A model generated the notes under the pieces. The model saw only the letters and a list, made by a program, of their open reading frames with translations, did not search any database and was not told where the DNA came from. The position numbers and the translations under genes were made by a program. From positions 1 through 6,235 of the forward strand of contig JBILMG010000040.1 of assembly GCA_044375695.1 (NCBI GenBank): a stretch of DNA of 6,235 nt. The letters are read 5' to 3'. This document shows, piece by piece, positions 1-5,792 of the stretch. Each line of letters opens with the position of its first letter. Position 1 is the first letter of the stretch. The stretch is from DATDYW01 sp044375695. Its GTDB lineage: Bacteria > Patescibacteriota > Minisyncoccia > Phycocordibacterales > JAACPR01.

Positions 1-439
1 GCCAGGATAGCGAGGCGCCAGTAGCCGCGGCGGCGCGTCGCCGGCCGGCGATCTCCGCGAACGCGAGCAGCGCCGAACCGGCCACGAGGCCAAAGACGAC
101 CGCGCCAACGCCGCGCAGCGAGCCCTCGATGGTCGACTCGAGCGCGAGCCCGAGCGCGATTGCCGGCAGAGTGGCAACCGCGAGCGACCGCGCCTCGGCG
201 CGCTCGGCAGACCCGCGGACCAGCGCGCCGCGCCCGAGCATGGCCAGGTCGCGGCGGTAGAAGAGGACAATGGCGAACGCGGTCGCGGTCTGAATTACCG
301 CGTCGAAAGCCAGCGCCGTCGCGGCGGACTGCCCGGCGCCGAGGCCGAGCACCTCGCGGGCGAGCACCAGGTGTCCGGTCGAGGAAACCGGCAAAAATTC
401 GGTGAGCCCTTGGACGAGGCCCAGAATCGCCGCCTGCAA
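1..439 (-). CDS. uppP: Undecaprenyl-diphosphatase UppP (BacA), N-terminal part, C-terminus beyond the left edge
   Basis: UppP is an integral membrane phosphatase that dephosphorylates undecaprenyl diphosphate to regenerate the lipid carrier for peptidoglycan and other envelope polymers. High expression is known to give bacitracin resistance. Seen here are 146 residues in an open frame from the start to the window edge. The diagnostic motif QGLTEFLPVSSTGH lies at residues 10-23. By alignment with E. coli, Q10, E14, S20 and H23 match the (E/Q)xxxE and Ser/His active-site positions; the second motif with the catalytic Arg would lie outside the window. Hydrophobic stretches follow near residues 40-60, 85-100 and 105-130. 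I choose a TTG start at 437-439 because AGGAG lies 5 nt before it. The in-frame ATG at 458-460 would add seven residues, including a rare ATA codon, and has no ribosome site of its own. The gene is divergent from the DsbA-like gene. Confidence 0.93.
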   Translation of the reverse strand, partial: MQAAILGLVQGLTEFLPVSSTGHLVLAREVLGLGAGQSAATALAFDAVIQTATAFAIVLFYRRDLAMLGRGALVRGSAERAEARSLAVATLPAIALGLALESTIEGSLRGVGAVVFGLVAGSALLAFAEIAGRRRAAAATGASLSW

Positions 440-444
440 GTTTT

Positions 445-449
445 CTCCT
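445..449 (-). promoter_or_regulatory. Shine-Dalgarno sequence of uppP
   Basis: On the minus strand AGGAG is followed by AAAAC and then TTG, a 5-nt spacing. It decides for the TTG start at 439 over the ATG at 460. It is the only convincing Shine-Dalgarno sequence before any gene start in this window. Confidence 0.65.
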
Positions 450-474
450 ATGGCGCCCATTAGCTTTGCCGGGC

Positions 475-484
475 TAAAATACCA
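475..484. promoter_or_regulatory. Overlapping divergent -10 elements for uppP (-) and the DsbA-like gene (+)
   Basis: On the plus strand TAAAAT (475-480) sits 8 nt before the ATG at 489. On the minus strand the nearly coincident hexamer TATTTT (481-476) is preceded by TGG (484-482), which makes an extended -10. Predicted starts are about 487 (+) and about 469 (-). This gives the DsbA-like gene almost no leader and uppP a leader of about 30 nt that contains its Shine-Dalgarno sequence. No good -35 box is visible for either direction. Transcription start sites are inferred from spacing alone. Confidence 0.5.
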
Positions 485-488
485 CGGC

Positions 489-1205
489 ATGCACAGAAAC
501 TCTCTCGCGCTCGCCCTCTCCGCCTGCCTCGCCGTCGCCGCGCTCGCCGCCGTCGCCACCATGCGCGCCGACGACATCGCCGCCACCATCGACCGCCCCG
601 AGTCTCCGGCCACCACCAGCCCCGTCATTCGCCCGCTATCGAAGGACGACCACTTCGTCGGCAACCCGAACGCGACGGTAACCTTCGTCGTCTACAACGA
701 CTTCGAGTGCCCGTACTGCAAGCTGTTCCACCCGACCGCTCTCTCGCTCGTCGACGCGATCGGCCAGGACGGCGGCGCCTCGGTGGTCTACCGCCACTTC
801 CCCAACGACCGCCGCCACGAGCGAGCGCAGGACGCCGCCGTGGCGAGCGAGTGCGTCGCGGAACTCGGCGGCAGCGAAAAGTTCTTCTCGTACGCTGAAA
901 TTCTCTACGCCAACTCGCCGGACTCGCTCTCGGAAGAATCGCTCCAGGCCGCCGCGGCCGGCCTCGGCATCGACCCGGACGCCTTCACCGCCTGCCGCGT
1001 CGGCGAAGCGGCAAAGGCGCGGGTGGCCCGCGACTACCAGGACGGCCTCGAGCTCGCCAAGAACGACCCGGCCTTCGGCACCCCGTACATCGTGGCCCTC
1101 TCGCACGATGGCCGGCAGGTGACCATTTCTGGCAACGCCTCGCGCGCCGACCTCATCCAGGTGGCGCGGGTGCTGTCGCTGCCTCCCGAAGCCGCCGCAG
1201 AGTAG
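489..1205 (+). CDS. DsbA-like thiol:disulfide oxidoreductase (thioredoxin fold), exported or membrane-anchored
   Basis: This 238-residue protein probably oxidises or isomerises disulfides in proteins outside the cytoplasmic membrane. Residues 1-26 form a signal peptide or signal anchor: a short basic start (MHR) and then a hydrophobic Ala/Leu/Val run. A linker to about residue 50 leads into a thioredoxin-type domain of the DSBA/Thioredoxin_4 kind. The active site CPYC lies at 74-77 in the context DFECPYCKLFHP, and the cis-proline loop GTPY at 197-200. Two further cysteines, C122 and C169, lie in the inserted helical region and may form a second disulfide. The block VYRHFPNDRRH (100-110) followed by ECVAELGG (121-128) closely resembles, from memory, DsbA-like proteins of Parcubacteria. 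The frame stays open upstream to 402 only because it overlaps uppP on the other strand. The start at 489 is chosen because it begins the signal peptide and follows a -10 box; there is no Shine-Dalgarno sequence. The gene stops at TAG, 16 nt before a terminator. Confidence 0.9.
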   Translation: MHRNSLALALSACLAVAALAAVATMRADDIAATIDRPESPATTSPVIRPLSKDDHFVGNPNATVTFVVYNDFECPYCKLFHPTALSLVDAIGQDGGASVVYRHFPNDRRHERAQDAAVASECVAELGGSEKFFSYAEILYANSPDSLSEESLQAAAAGLGIDPDAFTACRVGEAAKARVARDYQDGLELAKNDPAFGTPYIVALSHDGRQVTISGNASRADLIQVARVLSLPPEAAAE

Positions 1206-1221
1206 CGGCGCCCGAAAACTG

Positions 1222-1245
1222 AAACCGCCCGATCGGGCGGTTTTT
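1222..1245. terminator. Bidirectional terminator between convergent dsbA-like and helicase genes
   Basis: A perfect 22-bp palindrome (1222-1243, arms AAACCGCCCGA and TCGGGCGGTTT, GATC at the centre) is followed on the plus strand by TTTTTCTAT. On the minus strand the stem begins 3 bases past the helicase stop and is followed by TTTCAGTTTT, a poorer U-tract. It therefore reads as a strong terminator for the DsbA-like gene and a plausible one for the helicase. Confidence 0.85.
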
Positions 1246-4233
1246 CTATAGCCGGCGCGCCGCGCGCAGCTCGCGCATGCGGCAGTACTCGCACTTCTGG
1301 TCCTCGCAGCGGCGATCCCAAAAGGCGAGCGCGTCAATCTCGCGCGCCGCCGCGAGCGCCTCGGCTTCCACCGCTTCGAGGTCGGCGGCGTCGAGCGGCA
1401 CGGAGACCTCGCGAAACTGCCCGCGGGAATCGGCGCGCACGAAGGCGATGGAGCCTTCCGAGACGCGCTGGCCCTTCCCCGCCGCGCCGCGCTCCAGGAG
1501 CAGCTTGTAGAAGCGTAGCTGGCGCAGGTAGCGGCCGTCCGAGCCCTTGGCCTCGCCGCGCACCCAGGCCTCGCTCTTGGGTTTGGAGAGCTTGTAGTCG
1601 AGCACCTTGAGTCGGCCAGGCTCGACCTCCGAGACGAGGTCGATGTTACCGGTGAGCGGCAGCTGCCATTCACCCAAATCGAGCGAGACGCCGACCGCCT
1701 TAACCTCGGCGCGGTCCGCCGGCTTGAATTCGCAGGTCTCCAAGAAGCCGACCAGCTGGTCGCCGCCCTGCGACAGAAGCTCCTCGCGAGCTTCGGGCAG
1801 CAGAGGAATCTTGGAGAGCTCAGCCGCGAGGCGCTCGCGGGCCCACGCCTCGGTGACAGGCTCGCGCAGCGCCGCGGCGGCGGCCAAGACGGCGTGGGTG
1901 GCGGTGCCGAGGTCCTGGGCGCGCGTGCGGGCCGACGGCAGGCGCAACAGCGAGCGGTAGACGAACTTCCACGGGCAGTCGAGGTAGTTCTGCAGCGCCG
2001 TCACCGACATCGGGCGGGTACGGAAAATTTCGTGAACCACCTGACGCTCGGAGGCGTCGGCGGCGGCCGCAGCCTCGTCGGGCAGCCGGGCGGCGCGCGC
2101 GAGCGCCGGGCGCAGGGGCGGCGTGCCAGCCGCGACCGCTACCTCGCGCTTCGGCGCGGCGATTTCGAGGATCAGCGCCGACGGCGTGAGCGCCTTGCCG
2201 TCCTCGCGCGCCGCGGCGTGCGAGACCGCGCAGTAGTCCTTGGCGCGGGTAACCGCCACGAACAGGAGGCGCCGAATCTCCTCCTCGTCCTTCTTGTGCT
2301 GCGCCGGTAAATGGAAAAGTTTTCGCGACGGCTTGCCCTCCCACTTGTCTCGGGTGACGCCGAAGGCGTAGACGCGGCCGAACTCGAGCCCCTTCGAGGC
2401 GTGCGCCGTCAGCAGGCGCACGCCTCCCTGCTGCGAGGTCGGCCGCGCCGAGAGCTTGGCGCCAAACTTGGCGGCGGCGTCGAGGTGCGCCAGGAACCCG
2501 CGAGGCGTAGCCGAATCGCCCGCCGCCTGCGAGTACGCCTCGGCCTCGCCGAAGAGCCGCTCCAAGGCCGGCAGGCGGTCGACCGCCTCGTCCGAGACGA
2601 CAACCTCGCGCGCGAGCCCCGTCTCGTACAGGCAGGCCTCGAGGAACTCGAGGGTATGCGCGCTGCCGGCAAGAGACGCCAGACGCTCGAGCACCTTACC
2701 GGCGCGGCGCAGGCTCTCCGGCTCGAGCACGCGGTACTCGCGCAGGAGCCCGGCGGCGCGCGCAAGCTCGAGCAGCGAGCGGCGCGTGTCGCCGGCGGCG
2801 GCAATCGCGCGGGCCAGGTCGGCTGGCGGCACGCCGAGGCAGCCCACCCTAAGCGCCGCGGCGACCAGGTCGTCCTGCCCCGGGTTTAGCGCCGCGCGGA
2901 AAATGGCGAGGGCGCGGCGCGTGTCGGGGTGCGCGGAAATGTCGCGCTCGGCCTCGAGGGAAACGGGGAGCCCGGCGGCGCGCAGCCACTCGGCCGCCTC
3001 GAAGAGGTCGTTGTTGGTGCGCGCGATGACGGCCACTTCGCCCAGATCGATACCCTCGTCTCGGGCGCGAACCGCCTCGGCCGCCACCCACGAGAGCTCC
3101 GCCGCGCGCGTCGGGTGGCCGACAACCTCGATTTCGGCATCGCCCTTAGACTCGCGGCCGGACAGGCGAGGGCGCGGCATGCCGCCCTCGGGCGCCGGCC
3201 CCACAATTTCCGCGGCGGCGTCCAGGATTGGCTGGCGCGAGCGGTAGTTGTCGGTGAGCTTCACCAGCTGGGTGCCGGGATAGCGGGAGGCAAAGTACAG
3301 GAAGTTCTCGATCGAGGCGCCCTGGAAGCGGAAAATCGCCTGCTTCTCGTCGCCTACCACGAAGAGGTTCGGCGAGCCTTCGTCGCCCGCCAGGAGCTCC
3401 AGGATGCGGTTCTGCGAGGCGTTCGCGTCCTGGTGCTCGTCGGCCAGGATGTAGAGCGCGGATTCGCGCGCCTCGGCCAGCGCCGACTCGCTGCCCTCGA
3501 GCGCGCGCACCGCGCCGTAGAGCATGTCGTCGAAGTCGTACACCTTTCGCTCGCGGCGCGCCGCGTCGTACTTCTCCATGAGCGACGCGAGCTCGCGCGT
3601 GCGGGCAATCTTGCGCAGGTCGGACTCGGCGGAGGCCTTGAGCTTCCCCTTGTTGGGGCCGCGTGTCACCAAATTGCCCTCGTCGGCGCGCATCGCCTTA
3701 TCCTCGACGTCTAGCCAGGCTCGCAGCGCCTCGGGCGTCTGGTTCTCGCGCTTGAGGTGCGAAAGCGCCCCGGCGGCGTCGCGCACGTAGTAGGTGGGGT
3801 CGCCGGCAGGCTTCAGGTGCTCCCAGCGGTTGCCCTCGAGGAGCTCCGCAATGAGGCCGAGCTTCTCGGTTTCGCCCAGGTGGCGGCCGCCGATGATTTC
3901 CGGGAACGCCTCGGGGTAGCGCTCGATGAGGCGCGCCGCGTAGCTGTGGAAGGTGTGCACCTCGACCTTAGCCGCGGCGGCCGCGCCGGCGAATTTGGCC
4001 AGCTTCTCGCGCATGGCGCGCACGGCCGCGTCGGTGAAGGTTAGCGCGAGGATGCCGTCCGGCGGCGCGTCCGTCTTTTGCAGAATGTTCGCGATGCGCA
4101 GCGCCAAGACCGTGGTCTTGCCGGTACCCGGACCCGCGATCACCATCACCGGGCCGTCGATGGTGTCGACGGCGGCTTTCTGCCCGGCATTCAGCTGGGA
4201 GTAGGCGCGCGCGAATTCGGGGGTTGTCGCCAA
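1246..4233 (-). CDS. UvrD/PcrA-type SF1 helicase fused to a C-terminal PD-(D/E)XK nuclease with Fe-S-type cysteines
   Basis: This 995-residue ATP-dependent 3'-5' DNA translocase/helicase and nuclease probably acts in double-strand break repair or recombination, in the manner of AddAB. Helicase motifs in order: Q motif LNAGQ (14-18); Walker A GPGTGKT (34-40); motif Ia TFTDAA (65-70); Ib HTFHS (93-97); DFDDM (233-237); Walker B/motif II LADEHQDA (263-270); motif III VGDEKQAIFRFQGA (293-306); motif IV DNYRSR (328-333); motif V TAHASKGLEF (609-618); motif VI FVAVTRAKD (658-666). The nuclease domain spans about 740-985: C753 in LDCPWKF, H780, then GNIDLV with D865 and VLDYKLSK with D879 and K881 as the D...(D/E)xK core, QLRFYK (905-910), and C976, C981 and C984 near the end. 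The four cysteines suggest an AddB-like 4Fe-4S cluster. The start is TTG: an in-frame TAG lies five codons upstream and the next ATG is at residue 30, after the Q motif. The protein is complete, with no frameshift. Confidence 0.95.
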   Translation of the reverse strand: MATTPEFARAYSQLNAGQKAAVDTIDGPVMVIAGPGTGKTTVLALRIANILQKTDAPPDGILALTFTDAAVRAMREKLAKFAGAAAAAKVEVHTFHSYAARLIERYPEAFPEIIGGRHLGETEKLGLIAELLEGNRWEHLKPAGDPTYYVRDAAGALSHLKRENQTPEALRAWLDVEDKAMRADEGNLVTRGPNKGKLKASAESDLRKIARTRELASLMEKYDAARRERKVYDFDDMLYGAVRALEGSESALAEARESALYILADEHQDANASQNRILELLAGDEGSPNLFVVGDEKQAIFRFQGASIENFLYFASRYPGTQLVKLTDNYRSRQPILDAAAEIVGPAPEGGMPRPRLSGRESKGDAEIEVVGHPTRAAELSWVAAEAVRARDEGIDLGEVAVIARTNNDLFEAAEWLRAAGLPVSLEAERDISAHPDTRRALAIFRAALNPGQDDLVAAALRVGCLGVPPADLARAIAAAGDTRRSLLELARAAGLLREYRVLEPESLRRAGKVLERLASLAGSAHTLEFLEACLYETGLAREVVVSDEAVDRLPALERLFGEAEAYSQAAGDSATPRGFLAHLDAAAKFGAKLSARPTSQQGGVRLLTAHASKGLEFGRVYAFGVTRDKWEGKPSRKLFHLPAQHKKDEEEIRRLLFVAVTRAKDYCAVSHAAAREDGKALTPSALILEIAAPKREVAVAAGTPPLRPALARAARLPDEAAAAADASERQVVHEIFRTRPMSVTALQNYLDCPWKFVYRSLLRLPSARTRAQDLGTATHAVLAAAAALREPVTEAWARERLAAELSKIPLLPEAREELLSQGGDQLVGFLETCEFKPADRAEVKAVGVSLDLGEWQLPLTGNIDLVSEVEPGRLKVLDYKLSKPKSEAWVRGEAKGSDGRYLRQLRFYKLLLERGAAGKGQRVSEGSIAFVRADSRGQFREVSVPLDAADLEAVEAEALAAAREIDALAFWDRRCEDQKCEYCRMRELRAARRL

Positions 4234-4242
4234 AGCCCGAAG

Positions 4243-4251
4243 ATTCTACCA
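4243..4251 (-). promoter_or_regulatory. Extended -10 promoter of the helicase-nuclease gene
   Basis: On the minus strand TGG (4251-4249) followed by TAGAAT (4248-4243) forms an extended -10. Only 9 nt separate it from the TTG start codon, so the predicted transcript would begin within about 3 nt of the start codon. The best -35 candidate, TTCCGT (4272-4267, 18-bp spacing), is poor, as is common for extended -10 promoters. Confidence 0.5.
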
Positions 4252-4263
4252 GCCGCGGATAAA

Positions 4264-4292
4264 TTGACGGAATTATTAAAAGATTGTAATTT
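4264..4292 (+). promoter_or_regulatory. Candidate promoter of the two-TM protein gene
   Basis: TTGACG (4264-4269) is a near-consensus -35 box. It is followed after 17 bp by TAATTT (4287-4292), a weaker -10 that keeps the three most conserved positions of the hexamer. The predicted start is about 4299, giving a 25-nt leader. The element lies in the only AT-rich stretch between the divergent helicase and this gene. The -10 choice is uncertain. Confidence 0.4.
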
Positions 4293-4295
4293 AAA

Positions 4296-4317
4296 CAAGA
4301 ACCTAGTCCGGTTCTTG
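4296..4317. repeat. 8-bp inverted repeat in the divergent promoter region (operator or leader hairpin)
   Basis: CAAGAACC (4296-4303) and GGTTCTTG (4310-4317) are perfect inverted copies around a 6-base centre, TAGTCC. The repeat ends 6 nt before the ATG at 4324. No U-tract follows it, so it is not a terminator. If transcription starts near 4299, the left arm is only partly transcribed, which favours a protein-binding operator overlapping the start site. If the real start is further upstream, it would be a hairpin just before the start codon. Confidence 0.55.
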
Positions 4318-4323
4318 AAAACA

Positions 4324-5055
4324 ATGAATACCGCTACCCTACACCCGCCCCACATCCTCGCGCGCGTCGAAATTCCCGACCCTGAAAGCGAGGAGATCCG
4401 GGCCCTCGCCGAGAACGACCCGGCTACTTACGCCGCCAAAAATCTCGGCTACGCCCACCCCAAGCACGCGAAGGCCAAATCCTCGATGAGCAAGCTCGCC
4501 CGCGAGCTCCGCAGCGCCGGTGTGAAACCATTCGACCCCAATTCGGTCGAGCGCTACAAAAAGAAAAAGGCAAAAATTCCCTGCTTCGGCCGCCTCTTTG
4601 AGGCGGTTGTGACGCCGGTATCCATCATCGCCTTCTTCGCCGCCGCTGGCGCGATCCTGCTCAACAGCGCCATCCTCGGCTGTGCGAAAATTTTCGCCGT
4701 CGAATGGCTAGCCAACGCGGCGTGGGGCACCCAACCCTTCTTCGTCTGCTCCGCGCTTCTTTTCTGGCTTCTCGTCGTGGCCGTAGCCTTCTCCTCGAAG
4801 AAAGTGAAGGTCCTGAAGGGAGAATGGAGTCGAACCGGGATCGAGGGGTACAAAGAAGAGGTTCCCCTCTTCGCCCTCGAAACGATGCAAGAAATTCACA
4901 TGCGCTGCCCCGAAGCGCAATTCTGGGTCGAGGAAATGCATGTGGAAAGTCGTCTCTGCGACCCTTTCCTGGGCGTGACCGACCCGGAAACCAGAGAGGT
5001 CTACTACCTCGAGGTCTGGGACGAGCCCAGCTTTAACGAAACCCGTGTCGTCTGA
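4324..5055 (+). CDS. Uncharacterised protein with two transmembrane segments and a conserved-looking C-terminal domain
   Basis: I do not recognise this 243-residue protein as a named family. The soluble N-terminal part (1-93) is charged and mostly helical, ending in a basic patch RYKKKKAK (77-84). Two hydrophobic segments follow at about 94-117 and 138-156, joined by a loop of about 20 residues. After the second segment comes a basic stretch (KKVKVLK, 159-165), so both termini are predicted to be cytoplasmic by the positive-inside rule. The C-terminal domain (about 175-243) ends in a distinctive run, DPFLGV (213-218), then YYLEVWDEPSF (227-237). It looks like a small alpha/beta fold; I have an unverified memory of similar tails in CPR proteins. 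The ATG at 4324 is chosen because the longer frame reads back through the promoter and inverted repeat into the antisense helicase gene. No Shine-Dalgarno sequence precedes it. The gene is divergent from the helicase and ends in TGA before a terminator. Confidence 0.75.
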   Translation: MNTATLHPPHILARVEIPDPESEEIRALAENDPATYAAKNLGYAHPKHAKAKSSMSKLARELRSAGVKPFDPNSVERYKKKKAKIPCFGRLFEAVVTPVSIIAFFAAAGAILLNSAILGCAKIFAVEWLANAAWGTQPFFVCSALLFWLLVVAVAFSSKKVKVLKGEWSRTGIEGYKEEVPLFALETMQEIHMRCPEAQFWVEEMHVESRLCDPFLGVTDPETREVYYLEVWDEPSFNETRVV

Positions 5056-5065
5056 TGACACCAAC

Positions 5066-5093
5066 CCCGGCGTTCGCCGGGTTTTCCTTTTTG
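5066..5093 (+). terminator. Rho-independent terminator of the two-TM protein gene
   Basis: The stem is CCCGGC / GCCGGG (5066-5071 and 5076-5081) with loop GTTC, followed by TTTTCCTTTTTG. It begins 10 nt after the TGA stop. Confidence 0.85.
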
Positions 5094-5170
5094 TTCAGGT
5101 GAGCGACCTCGAACGGGTAACATTTTATAAAAACGGGAACGCGCGTGGCGTGGCGCGCCGAAAATTCGGG
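5094..5170. other. Intergenic spacer between two facing terminators
   Basis: This stretch separates the terminators of the convergent genes. I see no gene in it. It contains an AT-rich TTTTATAAAAA (5123-5133) with no downstream coding region, and at 5139-5156 a near copy (17 of 18 bases) of the sequence at 5294-5311 inside the neighbouring gene. The short open frames that cross it also cross the terminators and show no protein-like composition. Confidence 0.5.
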
Positions 5171-5212
5171 AAAAATAAAAACCTGGGTCGAGACGATGCT
5201 CGACCGCAGGTT
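5171..5212 (-). terminator. Rho-independent terminator of the small signal-anchored protein gene
   Basis: On the minus strand a long stem (arms 5212-5199 and 5192-5180, 13 paired positions with one bulged base) encloses a 6-base loop and is followed by a U-rich tract, TTTTATTTTT, with its first T's overlapping the stem end. It begins 20 nt after the TAA stop at 5233. Confidence 0.85.
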
Positions 5213-5232
5213 GATGGTTGGCGCGGGTGCCT

Positions 5233-5727
5233 TTAGTTGACGCCGGCAGACGGGGTCTGCGCGAGCGCCAGCGGGTGATCTTTGGGGGTCACCACGCGGG
5301 TGGCGTGGCGCTCTGCCCGATAGGACACGTCGCCGTTGGCGGAAAAGATTGGCTCCAGCTTCCACACCACGACGTCGAATTCGACATCGTTGGGGTGGTG
5401 CGGCAACGGTTTGGGAACCGTGCCAATCGGGAAGCCGACCTTGAAGCCGTCGCGGTGCGGATTTTCCCGCAGCCACTTTGTAGTTTTCTCGGACAGCAGG
5501 AGCTTTTGGCCCTCGCCGCGAGAAAACTCTTCGACCTTAACAACCGTGTAACGGTCGCCAGAGGTGAGGCCGCCTGGCGTGAGCGAATCGAACGTGAACT
5601 CGCCCATGAGGGCAAGCTTGGCCATTTCGACGTCACGCTCGAGCTTGGCCATGGTCAGCTGCGTCCACTTGAGGAAGCCGACGAAGCCGATGAGAAGAAT
5701 GGAGAGAATTATGTGCCTGGTTTTCAT
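5233..5727 (-). CDS. Uncharacterised small signal-anchored protein
   Basis: I do not recognise this 164-residue protein. It starts with a short basic N-terminus (MKTRH) and a hydrophobic segment at about 6-19 (IILSILLIGFVGFL). That suggests a membrane anchor with the rest outside the cytoplasm, or an uncleaved signal; there is no lipobox cysteine and the whole protein lacks cysteine. Residues 22-42 look like an amphipathic helix leaving the membrane. The remainder (about 44-150) appears beta-rich, with alternating hydrophobic strands such as RYTVVKVEEF (59-68) and VEFDVVVWKLEPIF (115-128). Its tail is rich in Ala, Pro and small residues. The ATG at 5725-5727 is the natural start. No Shine-Dalgarno sequence is visible in the roughly 30-nt leader, although the promoter is a perfect consensus, so the gene may be strongly transcribed. 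It is monocistronic, with its own terminator. Confidence 0.75.
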   Translation of the reverse strand: MKTRHIILSILLIGFVGFLKWTQLTMAKLERDVEMAKLALMGEFTFDSLTPGGLTSGDRYTVVKVEEFSRGEGQKLLLSEKTTKWLRENPHRDGFKVGFPIGTVPKPLPHHPNDVEFDVVVWKLEPIFSANGDVSYRAERHATRVVTPKDHPLALAQTPSAGVN

Positions 5728-5764
5728 GGGTGTATTGGGTGTTTTGATTGAGCCTTACTTATAT

Positions 5765-5792
5765 ATTATACATTATTTATAGGTATTGTCAA
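5765..5792 (-). promoter_or_regulatory. Perfect-consensus sigma-70-type promoter for the small signal-anchored protein
   Basis: On the minus strand TTGACA (5792-5787) and TATAAT (5770-5765) are separated by 16 bp, and the -10 is directly preceded by TG. The predicted start is about 5758, giving a leader of about 30 nt to the ATG at 5727. This is the strongest promoter in the window and lies in a sharply AT-rich island. Confidence 0.85.

Noticed and set aside
402..488. An upstream extension of the DsbA-like protein to an ATG at 402 or 450
   Set aside because: This stretch codes for the UppP N-terminus on the other strand. Extending would put about 13-29 polar residues before the signal peptide and place the start upstream of the -10.
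636..1673. A 345-codon open frame on the minus strand antisense to the DsbA-like gene and overlapping the helicase end
   Set aside because: Its composition is Arg/Ala/Ser-rich without domains, it crosses the terminator palindrome, and both strands are already explained by well-recognised proteins. Long antisense frames are expected in GC-rich DNA.
2311..3714. Several long plus-strand open frames opposite the helicase gene
   Set aside because: They are mirror frames of a helicase with all motifs intact. Their translations are low-complexity Arg/Ala/Gly sequences with no start signals.
1246..4233. The helicase-nuclease as part of a defence system such as Gabija or Zorya
   Set aside because: No partner nuclease, ATPase or methylase gene is adjacent. 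The fused AddB-like nuclease domain and isolated position fit a repair enzyme.
5045..5236. A 63-codon plus-strand frame after the two-TM gene
   Set aside because: It begins inside the end of that gene and reads straight through its terminator and the opposing one, with no ribosome site.
5033..5476. A 147-codon minus-strand frame across the spacer and the 3' part of the small anchored gene
   Set aside because: It runs through two terminators and is in a different frame from the protein that has a consensus promoter and signal anchor.
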